From the NCBI GenBank assembly GCA_902616145.1, contig CACMRM010000003.1, positions 62,001 through 126,000 on the forward strand: 64,000 nt of DNA, read 5' to 3'. The translations under genes were made by a program, and so were the position numbers. The notes beneath the pieces are model-generated. The model searched no databases. It saw nothing but the letters and a program-made list of their open reading frames with translations, and was not told where the DNA came from. This DNA comes from an uncultured Pelagibacteraceae bacterium (GTDB taxonomy: Bacteria > Pseudomonadota > Alphaproteobacteria > Pelagibacterales > Pelagibacteraceae). Shown here piece after piece: positions 54,484-63,694 of the stretch; the first letter of the stretch is position 1, and every line of letters begins with the position of its first letter.

Positions 54484-55281
54484 ATGTCATCACCTACAAT
54501 ACTAGCAATTATTAATCAGAAAGGTGGAGTTGGAAAAACTACTACAGTAATAAATTTAGCTGCGTCACTGTCCATTATGGGTCAAAATAATTTAGTGGTA
54601 GACTTAGATCCTCAAGGCAATGCTACTACTGGATTAGGAAAGAATAATAATGATGAAGATAAAAATGTTTATAATCTTTTAATTAAAAAAATTAATATTG
54701 AAAACATAATTCAAAAAACGAATGTTCAAAATTTAGATTTAATTGGTTCGCATGTTAATTTATCTGGTCTCGAAGTTGAAACTGCTAGCGATGCCAATAG
54801 AGCATTTGTTCTAAAAGAAATTTTGAATTTAAAAAAAGACAAAGCATTAAAAAAATATGATAACATTTTTATAGATTGTCCTCCGTCTCTAAGCTTGCTT
54901 ACTATAATGGCGTTAGTTGCTTCAGATGAATTATTAGTGCCGCTCCAAACAGAATTTTTTGCATTAGAGGGTATTACTCAACTAGTCAAAACAATCGACC
55001 GGATAAAAGAAAATTTAAATCCAAGATTAAAGATAAGAGGAATTTTATTAACGATGTTTGATAAGCGAAATAAACTATCTTCTGAAGTTGATAGAGAGGC
55101 TCGAAATTATTTTAAAGATAAGGTATATCAAACCGTAATTCAAAGAAATGTCCGTTTATCCGAAGCGCCATCACATGGTTTACCTTGCGTAATATATGAT
55201 AAAAATTGCGTTGGCAGTAAATCTTACTTTAAGTTAGCTGAAGAATTTATGAAAAAAAATCGAGTTGAAAGTGCTGCGTAA
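54484..55281 (+). CDS. parA: Chromosome-partitioning ATPase ParA
   Basis: ParA is the Walker-type ATPase that moves ParB-parS complexes. The deviant Walker A IINQKGGVGKTTTVINLA is at about residues 9-26, followed by VDLDPQGNATTGLG, FIDCPPSLSLLTIMAL, LVPLQTEFFALEGITQL and YQTVIQRNVRLSEAPSHG. The length of 265 fits the chromosomal Soj type. It is followed by parB after 5 nt. Confidence 0.97.
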   Translation: MSSPTILAIINQKGGVGKTTTVINLAASLSIMGQNNLVVDLDPQGNATTGLGKNNNDEDKNVYNLLIKKINIENIIQKTNVQNLDLIGSHVNLSGLEVETASDANRAFVLKEILNLKKDKALKKYDNIFIDCPPSLSLLTIMALVASDELLVPLQTEFFALEGITQLVKTIDRIKENLNPRLKIRGILLTMFDKRNKLSSEVDREARNYFKDKVYQTVIQRNVRLSEAPSHGLPCVIYDKNCVGSKSYFKLAEEFMKKNRVESAA

Positions 55282-55286
55282 ATAAA

Positions 55287-56129
55287 ATGAAAAAAAAGGG
55301 GTTAGGTCGAGGGTTATCAGCTTTATTTGGAGATGAAAAACCGTCTGAAAAAGCATCCGAGAGCAACAGGTCTAATAAAATATCTATAAGTGATTTAAGT
55401 AGAAATCCTTATCAGCCCAGGCAAAATTTTAAGGAGGAAAAGTTGGAGGAATTAGCAAATTCTATTAGGAAAAATGGCCTTATACAGCCTATAGCGGTTA
55501 GACCGAGTAAACAAAAGTCTGGAAAATACGAAATCGTTGCTGGTGAGAGAAGATGGTTAGCTGCTCAAAGAGCAGGCTTACATGAGATCCCTGTAACCAT
55601 ACTAGATTTGAGTGACGTAGAATCTTTAGAGGTAGCTATTGTTGAAAATATTCAAAGAGATGATTTAAATCCTATCGAAGAAGCAAAGGGTTATAAAAGA
55701 TTGAATGAAGAATTTAAATATGATCATGAAAGTATTTCAAAATTGATGTCAAAAAGCAGAAGTCATATAAGCAATACATTACGTTTATTAACTCTTCCCT
55801 CTGATGTAGTCGCAATGCTGGAGGAGGGCACTCTTACATCAGGCCAAGCTAGACCATTAATCGGAATTTCAAACGCATCATCAATTGCAGAGGAAATTGT
55901 TTCTAAAAATTATAGTGCTAGAAAGGTTGAGTATTTAACAAGGAGTAAAAAAAATAAAAATGATAAATTTGTCGACCCAAACGTTATTAAAGTTCAAGAA
56001 AAAATGGAAAAAGTTTTAGGTTTAAAAGTTCATATAACTAATAAAAAAAATAATTCTGGAAAAGTATCTATTGAATATAAAGATTTAGATCAATTTCAAT
56101 TAATATCTGATTTGATAACTAAACATTAG
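55287..56129 (+). CDS. parB: Chromosome-partitioning protein ParB
   Basis: ParB binds parS and spreads using CTP. It begins KGLGRGLSALFGDE, the ParA-activating N-terminus, followed by the CTP-binding motifs NPYQPRQNF, ENGLIQPI-like KNGLIQPIAVRPS and AGERRWLAAQRAG, then VENIQRDDLNPIEEAKGYKRL, a helix-turn-helix with SKSRSHISNTLRLLTLP, and a C-terminal dimerisation part. The length of 280 is typical. It overlaps the convergent holA by 11 nt. Confidence 0.96.
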   Translation: MKKKGLGRGLSALFGDEKPSEKASESNRSNKISISDLSRNPYQPRQNFKEEKLEELANSIRKNGLIQPIAVRPSKQKSGKYEIVAGERRWLAAQRAGLHEIPVTILDLSDVESLEVAIVENIQRDDLNPIEEAKGYKRLNEEFKYDHESISKLMSKSRSHISNTLRLLTLPSDVVAMLEEGTLTSGQARPLIGISNASSIAEEIVSKNYSARKVEYLTRSKKNKNDKFVDPNVIKVQEKMEKVLGLKVHITNKKNNSGKVSIEYKDLDQFQLISDLITKH

Positions 56130-57111
56130 CCATTCTACAAATATCTACTAATAACATTTTAATTAATATATTTTTATTAATTGTACTATTAGATTTTAAT
56201 TTAATTTCTAATTTATAAGTTTTATCAAGAACATATCTTATTTTTTCCTCATTCCATTTCTTTGCTTGTGTCATAAAATTTGGTTTATCTTTCCAAAATA
56301 TTGGAGGTTTAACATTTTCTATTGCTTTTTCTAAATTTTTTTCAACAATCCTAATTTTATTAATTTGATTTAGCTTGTCCAGCCTGTGGTTTATGGAGCT
56401 CAAATAAAAAATACTTTTTTCTAAGTCAAAATTTGTATCGCTTAAAAGCTTATTTGTTCGAGTTTTATCACCATTTAAAGATAAATCTCTAAGTTTATCG
56501 AAACTTTCATTTTCTCTCACATTCAGCAATTTTTTTAACTTATCAAACTCGATTTTTTTATCTGTGAAATAAGTTTTTATTTTTTCTAGCTCATTTTTGA
56601 GTTTAGATCTATCTAAAGAAGAATTTTCAGTTATTAGATTTAGATTTTCTGCATTTAAGCCTACATAACCCTTTAATTCCTCGTTAATAATTTTTTTGAT
56701 TCCAATTTCGTTATCTAGATAGCATGCAATGGCAGCACAATTTCTAGATTTTTCAAAATAATTTCTTAACTTTGACCTTTTGTCTAGTACTTCTGAAAAA
56801 ATATATATTCTTTGGTCATTAATAAATTTTTCTACCTCTTCTACAATTGGTAAAAGTTTGTCATTAGCATTGTTAATAAAAAATATTTTATTATTCTCAA
56901 ATAACGAAATGTTAGTCAGATTATTAAAAAAAACTGTGCTGTCCTTTAATATTTCTTCTTGTGTATAATTTATGATTTCAGATTTTTTATTTTCAAGTTT
57001 TATTTTATTTTTTAAATCATTTTTAAAACCTAAGTTTTCACCAAAAAGAAGTGTGATATTTTCTTTAATTGTAGCTAGGTTTTGCTCGACTAAGTAACTC
57101 TTATAATTCAT
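56119..57111 (-). CDS. holA: DNA polymerase III delta subunit HolA
   Basis: HolA opens the sliding clamp during loading. The 330-residue sequence is poorly conserved but has the N-terminal P-loop-like LLFGENLGFKNDLK and the three-domain pattern with FFNNLTNISLFENNKIFFINNAND and a helical C-terminal part. The position after lptE and before parB is the regular alphaproteobacterial place for holA, and this supports the call. It overlaps lptE by 11 nt. Confidence 0.85.
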   Translation of the reverse strand: MNYKSYLVEQNLATIKENITLLFGENLGFKNDLKNKIKLENKKSEIINYTQEEILKDSTVFFNNLTNISLFENNKIFFINNANDKLLPIVEEVEKFINDQRIYIFSEVLDKRSKLRNYFEKSRNCAAIACYLDNEIGIKKIINEELKGYVGLNAENLNLITENSSLDRSKLKNELEKIKTYFTDKKIEFDKLKKLLNVRENESFDKLRDLSLNGDKTRTNKLLSDTNFDLEKSIFYLSSINHRLDKLNQINKIRIVEKNLEKAIENVKPPIFWKDKPNFMTQAKKWNEEKIRYVLDKTYKLEIKLKSNSTINKNILIKMLLVDICRMANV

Positions 57112-57571
57112 TTATTTTAGTTTTCAATTCATCCAATATTTGATCAGCTAAATCTTCGACAAGAATATCAATTAATTTTTTTTCATTGTTCAAAGTTTGT
57201 GATCGTTGAGATGAAACTGAATAATCTCCTGTTCTTGAAACAGTAAATTCATTTTTATTTACCTGACCTATTTTGACATATGAAACGACAATATCTACAG
57301 TGACTTGATATTTTGTGATTTCATTTTTAATGTTTTTTTCTTTTACTTCTTTCTTTTTATTTGAATTTAGCCCTATCTCTACTAATTCTTTACCACCGGG
57401 TTCAGCATAAAAGTTTAGTTTATTACGTATTTTGTAATTAATTCTTTTATCTCCTTTTGATTGAATAGTTTTAATGTCAAATCCAATTATGCCAGTATCT
57501 TTAACTATGTTAAAACCACATCCTGTAATAAATAAGACTATGATAATTAAGACTTTATTTATTTTTTTCAT
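57101..57571 (-). CDS. lptE: LPS-assembly lipoprotein LptE-like
   Basis: A 156-residue lipoprotein with an N-terminal signal sequence and lipobox FITGCGF (Cys18 the likely lipidated residue). The mature protein is short and shows the alternating beta-strand pattern of LptE, including the long R-I-N-Y-K-I-R-N-K-L stretch and TVDIVVSYVKIG, then a C-terminal helix LADQILDELKTKI. LptE plugs the LptD barrel for LPS insertion. The call relies on the place between leuS and holA, since the sequence is highly diverged. Confidence 0.78.
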   Translation of the reverse strand: MKKINKVLIIIVLFITGCGFNIVKDTGIIGFDIKTIQSKGDKRINYKIRNKLNFYAEPGGKELVEIGLNSNKKKEVKEKNIKNEITKYQVTVDIVVSYVKIGQVNKNEFTVSRTGDYSVSSQRSQTLNNEKKLIDILVEDLADQILDELKTKINEL

Positions 57572-57576
57572 TCAAT

Positions 57577-60087
57577 CTAGATAATGTAATTTATAATTTT
57601 GTTTTTCACAAATATAGTTTTTAAAATCTTTTTATTTTCCAGATACTTTTTGGCTTTTGATTGATTGTGAATAATTATGTCTATTTCTTTCTGATCTAAA
57701 TCTTTTTTTATATTTAATACGTCTCTTGTTTTACCATTAATTTGCACAGCCATTTTAATTTCTTCGGATATCCCGTTTTGTATGATGCTCGGCCATTCAT
57801 TGGCAGTTTTACACTTAAATAATTCTAGACATTCAAAAGCTATGTGAGGGGCAAAGGGTATCATCAATTTCATTATTTTAATTATGCTCTCAGTAAAAAC
57901 CTTTTTGCTAATATCCATATTAATATAAGTTTTAAAAAAGTTGAAGGTTTCGTAAAAGAGCGCAACTGTTACGTTGAATCTAAAACTATTTATCGAGTTA
58001 TCTATTTTATAGGCGAAGTTTTCTATCCCAGAAATAAATTTTGTCTCAAACTTCTTATCATTAGATTTTTCTTTCATATTTAAAACTTGATGATTTAAAT
58101 TCCAGATTTTCTGTAGAAATTTGTTTGCAGATGAAACACCAGTATCCGACCATTGAACATCCTTTTCAGGAGGACTATCAGATAAAATAAACCATCTAAC
58201 TGCGTCAGCACCATATTGATTGATCATTACTTCGGGATCTACAGTATTTTTTTTGGATTTAGACATAGACTCAGCAGGCCCAACAATTACTTTGCTTTTG
58301 TCAGCACTTTTCACAAAATTACCAGCTTCAGTTTTTTGCACTTCTTCAGGGTATAACCATTCACCTTTGTTATCCTTGTACGTTTCATGACAAACCATTC
58401 CTTGTGTAAAAAGATTTTTAAATGGTTCGGTAAGATCAATTTTTTTATTATATAAATTTAGCCCTTTTGTAAAAAATCTTGAGTATAAAAGATGTAAAAT
58501 TGCATGCTCAATACCACCAATATATTGATCGACAGGCATCCAATAATTAATTTTTTTTTCGTCAAAAGGTGAACTCTTGTGAGTCGGTGAGCAAAATCTT
58601 AAAAAATACCAAGAGGAGTCGACAAAAGTATCGAGAGTATCTGTTTCTCTAATCGCTTTTTTACCAGTAGATTTTTGTGTGGTATTTTTCCATGTTGGGT
58701 GAGCGTCTAAAGGGTTTCCATTTGATTTCAAATCTATATCTTCAGGCAACTTAATAGGCAATTCACTCTTATCAACAGGCACAACTGTTCCATCCTCCAA
58801 ATAGATCATTGGAATAGGACATCCCCAATATCTCTGTCTAGAAACGCCCCAATCTTTTAAACGATAAAGCGTTTTTTTTTCTCCTAAAGCTCTTTTTTCA
58901 ACTTCAGAAATAATTTTATTTTTTGCATCCTCTACTGTTAAACCATCAAGAAAATCTGAGTTAACTATTTTGCCATCGCCAGTAAAAGCTTCAGACAAAT
59001 CACTTAAATTTTGGTCATCTGATACAACACGCAATATTTCAAGATTATACTTCTTGGCAAAATCAAAATCTCTTTGATCGTGTGCAGGGCAACCAAATAT
59101 AGCTCCACTTCCATAATCCATTAAAACAAAATTGGCAAAATAAACTGGTAGTTTCTTATTTTTAATAAAAGGATGCTTTACAAATAAACCGGTTGCTAAG
59201 CCAATTTTTTCTGCGTTTGCAAGTGCCTCTTCGGTTGTGCCAGTTTTATTACATTCTTCCTTAAATTTTTTAAAGTCTTTTTTATTTAAAAAATTTTTAC
59301 TTAACTCATGATCTACCGATAATGCTATGAAAGTTGCACCAAAAATTGTATCAGGCCTTGTCGTAAAAATATTTACTTTTTGGTTAGTATCAACAAGTTC
59401 AAAATTTATCTCACAACCAAAAGATTTTCCAATCCAATTTTTTTGCATTAGTTTTACTTTTTCTGGCCATCCGTCCAAAGCATTTAATTCTTCTAAAAGA
59501 TTACTTGAAAATTTTGTGATGTTGAAAAACCATTGTGATAATTTTTTTCTCTCAACAACAGCATTAGAACGCCAACCCCTACCATTTATTACTTGTTCGT
59601 TCGCAAGCACTGTTTTTTCCTTTGGATCCCAATTAACATATGTTTCTTTTCTAGAAACCAAACCATTATTATAAAAATCGATAAAAATTTCTTGTTGGTG
59701 TTTATAATAATCTTTATCGCACGTAGAAATTTCGAGATCCCAATCTATTGATAAACCTAACATTTTAAGTTGGTTCTTCATCGTTTTAATATTTTTATAG
59801 GTCCATTCTTTCGGATGAAGGTTATTTGCTTTTGATGCATTTTCAGCTGGTAAACCAAAAGCATCCCAGCCCATTGGATGTAAAACATCATATCCTTTTA
59901 AAAATTTATACCGAGCTATTACGTCTCCGATAGTGTAGTTTCTTACGTGACCCATATGTATCTTTCCTGATGGATACGGAAACATTTCTAAACAGTAAAA
60001 TTTTTTACCTTTTTTATTGTAGAGCTTAGAGTTAGCAAATCTTTTTTGCCACTTTTTTTCAATTACTTGAAAATTAATTCTTTCCAT
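57577..60087 (-). CDS. leuS: Leucyl-tRNA synthetase
   Basis: A class I synthetase of 836 residues. The HIGH motif is in [19 protein letters not shown] near residues 38-56 (in part), the editing domain shows the [12 protein letters not shown] segment, the later GYWCGDPIP-like [11 protein letters not shown], and the KMSKS loop is [11 protein letters not shown] near 615. The C-terminal domain has [12 protein letters not shown]. It is upstream of lptE and holA in one run with DUF3576 ahead of it. Confidence 0.97.
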   Translation of the reverse strand: MERINFQVIEKKWQKRFANSKLYNKKGKKFYCLEMFPYPSGKIHMGHVRNYTIGDVIARYKFLKGYDVLHPMGWDAFGLPAENASKANNLHPKEWTYKNIKTMKNQLKMLGLSIDWDLEISTCDKDYYKHQQEIFIDFYNNGLVSRKETYVNWDPKEKTVLANEQVINGRGWRSNAVVERKKLSQWFFNITKFSSNLLEELNALDGWPEKVKLMQKNWIGKSFGCEINFELVDTNQKVNIFTTRPDTIFGATFIALSVDHELSKNFLNKKDFKKFKEECNKTGTTEEALANAEKIGLATGLFVKHPFIKNKKLPVYFANFVLMDYGSGAIFGCPAHDQRDFDFAKKYNLEILRVVSDDQNLSDLSEAFTGDGKIVNSDFLDGLTVEDAKNKIISEVEKRALGEKKTLYRLKDWGVSRQRYWGCPIPMIYLEDGTVVPVDKSELPIKLPEDIDLKSNGNPLDAHPTWKNTTQKSTGKKAIRETDTLDTFVDSSWYFLRFCSPTHKSSPFDEKKINYWMPVDQYIGGIEHAILHLLYSRFFTKGLNLYNKKIDLTEPFKNLFTQGMVCHETYKDNKGEWLYPEEVQKTEAGNFVKSADKSKVIVGPAESMSKSKKNTVDPEVMINQYGADAVRWFILSDSPPEKDVQWSDTGVSSANKFLQKIWNLNHQVLNMKEKSNDKKFETKFISGIENFAYKIDNSINSFRFNVTVALFYETFNFFKTYINMDISKKVFTESIIKIMKLMIPFAPHIAFECLELFKCKTANEWPSIIQNGISEEIKMAVQINGKTRDVLNIKKDLDQKEIDIIIHNQSKAKKYLENKKILKTIFVKNKIINYII

Positions 60088-60099
60088 GATGGAAGTTGA

Positions 60100-60636
60100 C
60101 TACTCCCTCTTTTTCTTTTTTTGGTCTAATTCTAATGTTGCAGCTTTCCTGACGATGGAGCTTTGCAGCTCATCTATAATTTTTGATTTACTTAGTAAAA
60201 CTGTTTTACAGTTTTGATTTGTGCTACAGTTTTTTTTGTGTATCATTACTCTTACACTGTCACTTCTAATTTCATTCGACAAAAATCTTACTGTTACTTT
60301 AATAGACTCATCGCTTTGAGAGCCATCGGAATACCAATCTGAAATGATCATGCCTCCCGAATAGTCTACTGTGTTTAAAGGCATGAAATCTAAAATTTCT
60401 AAAGATGCCCGCCATAACGGGTTGGAGGTACTAAACTCATAATTTGTTTTTCCTCTGTTTTTAATTGCGCCACCTATTGAAATTCCCCTACCTTCGTCTA
60501 TATTTTTTTTTGCTCTCTCCATCCCTTTAATAGGATTATCTCTTGCAGGACTATATTTAAAAAATCCATTACATGAATTTAATAAAATCAAAAATGTTAT
60601 GGGTAATAATATTTTTTTTATTAATTTATTATTCAT
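60100..60636 (-). CDS. DUF3576 lipoprotein
   Basis: A 178-residue lipoprotein of the alphaproteobacterial DUF3576 family: an N-terminal signal with lipobox LILLNSCNG (Cys near 22), then NPLWRASLEILDFMPLNTVDYSGGMIISDWYSD, the family core, and a charged C-terminus. The function is unknown. Its place next to leuS, lptE and holA is conserved in alphaproteobacteria. I start at ATG 60636, directly before the signal peptide; the frame stays open to 60657. A 229-nt A+T-rich gap separates it from the divergent porin gene. Confidence 0.82.
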   Translation of the reverse strand: MNNKLIKKILLPITFLILLNSCNGFFKYSPARDNPIKGMERAKKNIDEGRGISIGGAIKNRGKTNYEFSTSNPLWRASLEILDFMPLNTVDYSGGMIISDWYSDGSQSDESIKVTVRFLSNEIRSDSVRVMIHKKNCSTNQNCKTVLLSKSKIIDELQSSIVRKAATLELDQKKKKRE

Positions 60637-60865
60637 TGATACTAAAATACCTCTCAAAATAGCTTAAAATTTGAAATTAGAGTAAAAAAAGTTATTAAAA
60701 CAATTTAATCTCAAAAGTGCAATAATTCTGGGATTTTTAATGTTGTATAAATGTCACACAATATAGAAAAAATCACATTTTTCAAAGATTTTTAGGCATA
60801 AATTCAGTTTTTTTATTAAATTCCAATCATTAATTTTATTAAAATTAATCAACAAAAGGAAAACA

Positions 60866-61960
60866 ATGAAAAACATAATAAAAAGTTTGTTAGTAATGCT
60901 AACTGCTATTTCTTTTTCAGTTGCGAATGCTGGTGAATTATCAATCACTGGTTCAGCAAAAGCTTCATACTCAATCACATCAAGTGATGGGTCTGCAGCT
61001 CAGGTAGAGCAAGGAGCAGGTTTAGGTGTAACTAACGAGTTTAGTTTATCAGCGTCAGGTGAGTTAGACAACGGTATGTCTTGGAACTACAAACAAGATA
61101 TCGATGGAAACACAACACAAGACGATGCTCAACTTACATTAACAACAGATATCGGTACATTTGGTGTATTTATATCTGAAGGTGGATTAGATACAGATAA
61201 CACTGCATCTCAATCAGTAATCTCAAGACCATCAGACACTTCATACAATGAAGCTATGTTTGATACTTTTGATTTAAGTGGTGCGAACACGCTTCAATAC
61301 CACACGCCTGCAGATTTATTACCATTTGGTATAACTGCTAAAATTGCTTACGCTCCATCATCTTCAAGCGCTGGGTCAGTAAATGACTACAAAGCTACAG
61401 GTGCTGCGAACCACGGTGGTTTTACGGCTTCTTCAACTGGTTTCAATTCAGCAGCCGCTCCGTTTGCACAGACATCAGCAATGGGTAAAACAGCTACTCA
61501 CTACCAAGTGAAAGCTTCTCCAATCGATGGTTTAAACATCGGTGCTGACTATGTAGACTACGATGGTGTTGTAGGTGCTCCAGAACAATCTCCTGAGTCA
61601 GGATCATACTATTTAACGTATGCTGCTGGTCCAGCTACTATCGGTTACAGCAAAAGTTACGCAGCTTTCGCAATCGGTACTAGAACTTCTAACTTAGCTG
61701 AGTCTGTAGAAGCAACAAAATACTCTATAGGTTTAAACGTTAATGATAATTTATCAGTTTCGTACGAACACGAAGAGTCAAATCCAGATCACATGTTAGC
61801 GACATATACTGACTACACAATGGAAGCAACTGGTGTCCAGGCTGCTTACACAATGGGCGGTATGACGTTAGCAGTAGCTATGAACTCATTTGAAAATGCA
61901 CAATACACGGATAATAAAGACGTGGATGACTATGTATTTTCAGTAGCTATGGCGTTTTAA
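60866..61960 (+). CDS. Outer-membrane porin (gram-negative porin family)
   Basis: A 364-residue beta-barrel protein with a signal peptide (MKNIIKSLLVMLTAISFSVANA, cleavage near 22) and a mature start GELSITGSAKASYSI. Repeats of aromatic/Gly alternation and the terminal F (SVAMAF) are typical of porins. Codons are richer in G and C than in neighbours, as seen for the symporter, suggesting high expression. The ribosome-binding site AAAGGAAAAC is near ideal. A strong terminator follows. Substrate selectivity cannot be read. Confidence 0.87.
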   Translation: MKNIIKSLLVMLTAISFSVANAGELSITGSAKASYSITSSDGSAAQVEQGAGLGVTNEFSLSASGELDNGMSWNYKQDIDGNTTQDDAQLTLTTDIGTFGVFISEGGLDTDNTASQSVISRPSDTSYNEAMFDTFDLSGANTLQYHTPADLLPFGITAKIAYAPSSSSAGSVNDYKATGAANHGGFTASSTGFNSAAAPFAQTSAMGKTATHYQVKASPIDGLNIGADYVDYDGVVGAPEQSPESGSYYLTYAAGPATIGYSKSYAAFAIGTRTSNLAESVEATKYSIGLNVNDNLSVSYEHEESNPDHMLATYTDYTMEATGVQAAYTMGGMTLAVAMNSFENAQYTDNKDVDDYVFSVAMAF

Positions 61961-61979
61961 TTAAAAATTAAAACACAAT

Positions 61980-62555
61980 TTAAAAAAGCCGGTTAATTAT
62001 TTTAACCGGCTTTTTTTTTAGTTCGGTTAAAATAGCAAAACCATTACATTTCACATTCTTAATCTTATTAAGATTATCAATATTTATTCCCCCTAGAGGT
62101 ACAAGTTTTTTTGGAAACTTTAATGAGTAATTGTTGAATTTATTTACTCCCAAGAAATCTTTCTCATTTTTATAACTGACTTTAAAAAGTCTAGATAAAA
62201 AAATTGTGGAACAACCTTGTTTTATTTTTTCATATATCTCCGTGCTATTGTGAGCTGAACCGATAACTTTTAAATTATTTTTCTTTAAATTAAGATAATT
62301 TAGGTTCCTGTTGCTTGCAGAAATATAAATTCCATCAGAGTTAAGTTTAATTGCTAACTTTATATCATTCGCTACAAAAAAATTTATTTTCTTTAGTTTG
62401 CAAGTTTTTCTAAATCTTAATAAATCGTTAATTTTATCAGATTTATTCAATGTTCTATAGATAATTTCAAATTTATCGTGTTTTTTAATATTACTTAAAT
62501 TCAAATCTTTGATAGTTTCAATAATTAAAAAGTATTTTTTTTTGAAAGAAAACAT
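61980..62555 (-). CDS. Thiamine-phosphate-synthase-like (ThiE/TenI) protein
   Basis: A 191-residue TIM-barrel protein with a diverged ThiE layout: INFFVANDIKLAIKLNSDGIYIS corresponds to the family's N-D-x-x-x-A...G-x-H-L-G block; VIGSAHNSTEIYEKIKQGCSTIFLSRLF to the S-x-H block; and VPLGGINIDNLNKI to the GGI phosphate site. The conserved V-Q-L-R-x-K start is only I-I-Y-R-T-L and the H of the H-L-G is missing. It may be a working ThiE, a TenI-like protein, or have lost the activity. Its stop codon lies within the porin terminator region. Its ATG directly abuts that of the divergent YggS gene. Confidence 0.7.
   Translation of the reverse strand: MFSFKKKYFLIIETIKDLNLSNIKKHDKFEIIYRTLNKSDKINDLLRFRKTCKLKKINFFVANDIKLAIKLNSDGIYISASNRNLNYLNLKKNNLKVIGSAHNSTEIYEKIKQGCSTIFLSRLFKVSYKNEKDFLGVNKFNNYSLKFPKKLVPLGGINIDNLNKIKNVKCNGFAILTELKKKPVKIINRLF
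61982..62019. terminator. Bidirectional terminator hairpin after the porin gene
   Basis: AGCCGGTTAA (61987-61996) pairs with TTAACCGGCT (62002-62011) around a 5-nt loop, extended by flanking A and T runs that give a U-tract on either strand. It starts 22 nt after the porin stop. On the minus strand the same DNA encodes the last residues (KKPVKIINRLF) of the ThiE-like protein. Confidence 0.92.
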
Positions 62556-63206
62556 ATGTTAAACATAATAGATAGTTTTGAGAAAATAAATTCGAATATT
62601 AAAAAAATAAATCAAACTAAAAAGGTTAATATAATTGCTGTGAGTAAAACCTTTAATTTAGACCACATTAAACCTCTCATTGATCATGGTCACGATCACT
62701 TTGGAGAGAATAAAGTGCAAGAAGCTATGTCAAAATGGCGAAATATGAAAAAAAATAGAAGTGAAATAAAGCTACACATGATTGGAAAGCTCCAGAGTAA
62801 TAAAGCAAAAAACGCGTTTGAAATATTTGATTATATTCATTCTTTGGATAGTAAAAAACTTGCTGATATTTTTTCTAAGTGCGAAGCAGTTAGTGGTAAA
62901 AATTTAAAATATTTTATACAGGTAAATATTGGTGCTGAGGAACAAAAGTCAGGCATATCAATTAGTGAGGTTGAGCAATTTTATGATTATTGTAAAAAAG
63001 AAAAAAAACTAAACATACTTGGATTAATGGCAATACCTCCAAATGATCATAAAACTAGAGAGTATTTTAAAACTTTAAATGAGCTTAATTTATCTCTAGG
63101 TCTGAAAGAATTAAGCATGGGTATGTCTTCAGATTATGAGGAAGCAGTTAAACATAATGCTACATTTGTGAGAATTGGCAGTTCAATATTTGGACAAAGA
63201 TCTTAG
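62556..63206 (+). CDS. YggS/PROSC-family PLP homeostasis protein
   Basis: A 216-residue fold-type III PLP-binding protein. The start ends in NIIAVSKTF with K31 the PLP lysine, followed by HFGENKVQEAMSKW, IGKLQSNKAKNAF, VNIGAEEQKSGI, LGLMAIPP and the phosphate-binding SMGMSSDYEEAVKHNATFVRIGSSIFG. The family tunes free PLP and is not known to be an enzyme. Its start touches that of the divergent ThiE-like gene with no spacer. It converges with the L,D-transpeptidase gene and overlaps it by 4 nt. Confidence 0.93.
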   Translation: MLNIIDSFEKINSNIKKINQTKKVNIIAVSKTFNLDHIKPLIDHGHDHFGENKVQEAMSKWRNMKKNRSEIKLHMIGKLQSNKAKNAFEIFDYIHSLDSKKLADIFSKCEAVSGKNLKYFIQVNIGAEEQKSGISISEVEQFYDYCKKEKKLNILGLMAIPPNDHKTREYFKTLNELNLSLGLKELSMGMSSDYEEAVKHNATFVRIGSSIFGQRS

Positions 63207-63694
63207 ATAACACTTAATCTAGTTCTACTATTAATGAGTCCTAACAATTTTTTTAATTCATTTTTTTTTATAGCAATGCATCCTTTTGTTGTCGAAATGT
63301 TTTTTTTTGCAACATGAAGAAATATTGCACTTCCTTTATTTTTAATAATCGGCCTCATATTAAAATCAAGAACTACAATGATATCGTAAATGTTATCTTT
63401 TCTATAAAGTTTTTCAGAATTGTACCTGAAAGGATAGTATATGAGTTGGTTATACCTTTTAGATTTTGGATCATCACACCATCCCATTTTCTTTTGAATC
63501 GCAGATTTTTTTAAACTTGTTTTTAATTTTTTTAATCTATCTTTTCTATAAAAAACATTTTTAATTTTAAAGATACCTTTTGGAGTTATTAAGTCTCCTT
63601 CTTTCTTTTTAAAGCCAATTCCTCTTTTACCTACTGAACATTTTACTTTAAAATCTTTATAAATAAGGTATTTTTTCTTTATTATAATATGCAT
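63203..63694 (-). CDS. L,D-transpeptidase (YkuD) domain protein
   Basis: A 163-residue protein with the YkuD catalytic motif FLHVAKKNISTTKGCIAI (H127 and the nucleophile C139; family H-x(~10)-S/T-x-G-C). The N-terminal part with KKEGDLITPKGIFKIKNVFYR matches the D-x-x-T-P-x-G-x-F motif. No signal peptide is evident, so its location (periplasmic or not) is unclear. Related proteins cross-link peptidoglycan or attach lipoproteins. Its ATG shares the six bases ATGCAT with the divergent gene at the right edge. Confidence 0.85.
   Translation of the reverse strand: MHIIIKKKYLIYKDFKVKCSVGKRGIGFKKKEGDLITPKGIFKIKNVFYRKDRLKKLKTSLKKSAIQKKMGWCDDPKSKRYNQLIYYPFRYNSEKLYRKDNIYDIIVVLDFNMRPIIKNKGSAIFLHVAKKNISTTKGCIAIKKNELKKLLGLINSRTRLSVI

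Noticed and set aside
60671-60698. TTGAAA-N16-TATTAA as the porin promoter
   Set aside because: Such weak matches are common in this A+T-rich DNA and it is about 165 nt from the ATG; no support beyond the hexamers.
60754-60978. Minus-strand open frame across the porin start
   Set aside because: It covers the A+T-rich porin leader and signal peptide; its composition is that of shadow sequence and it has no recognisable motif.
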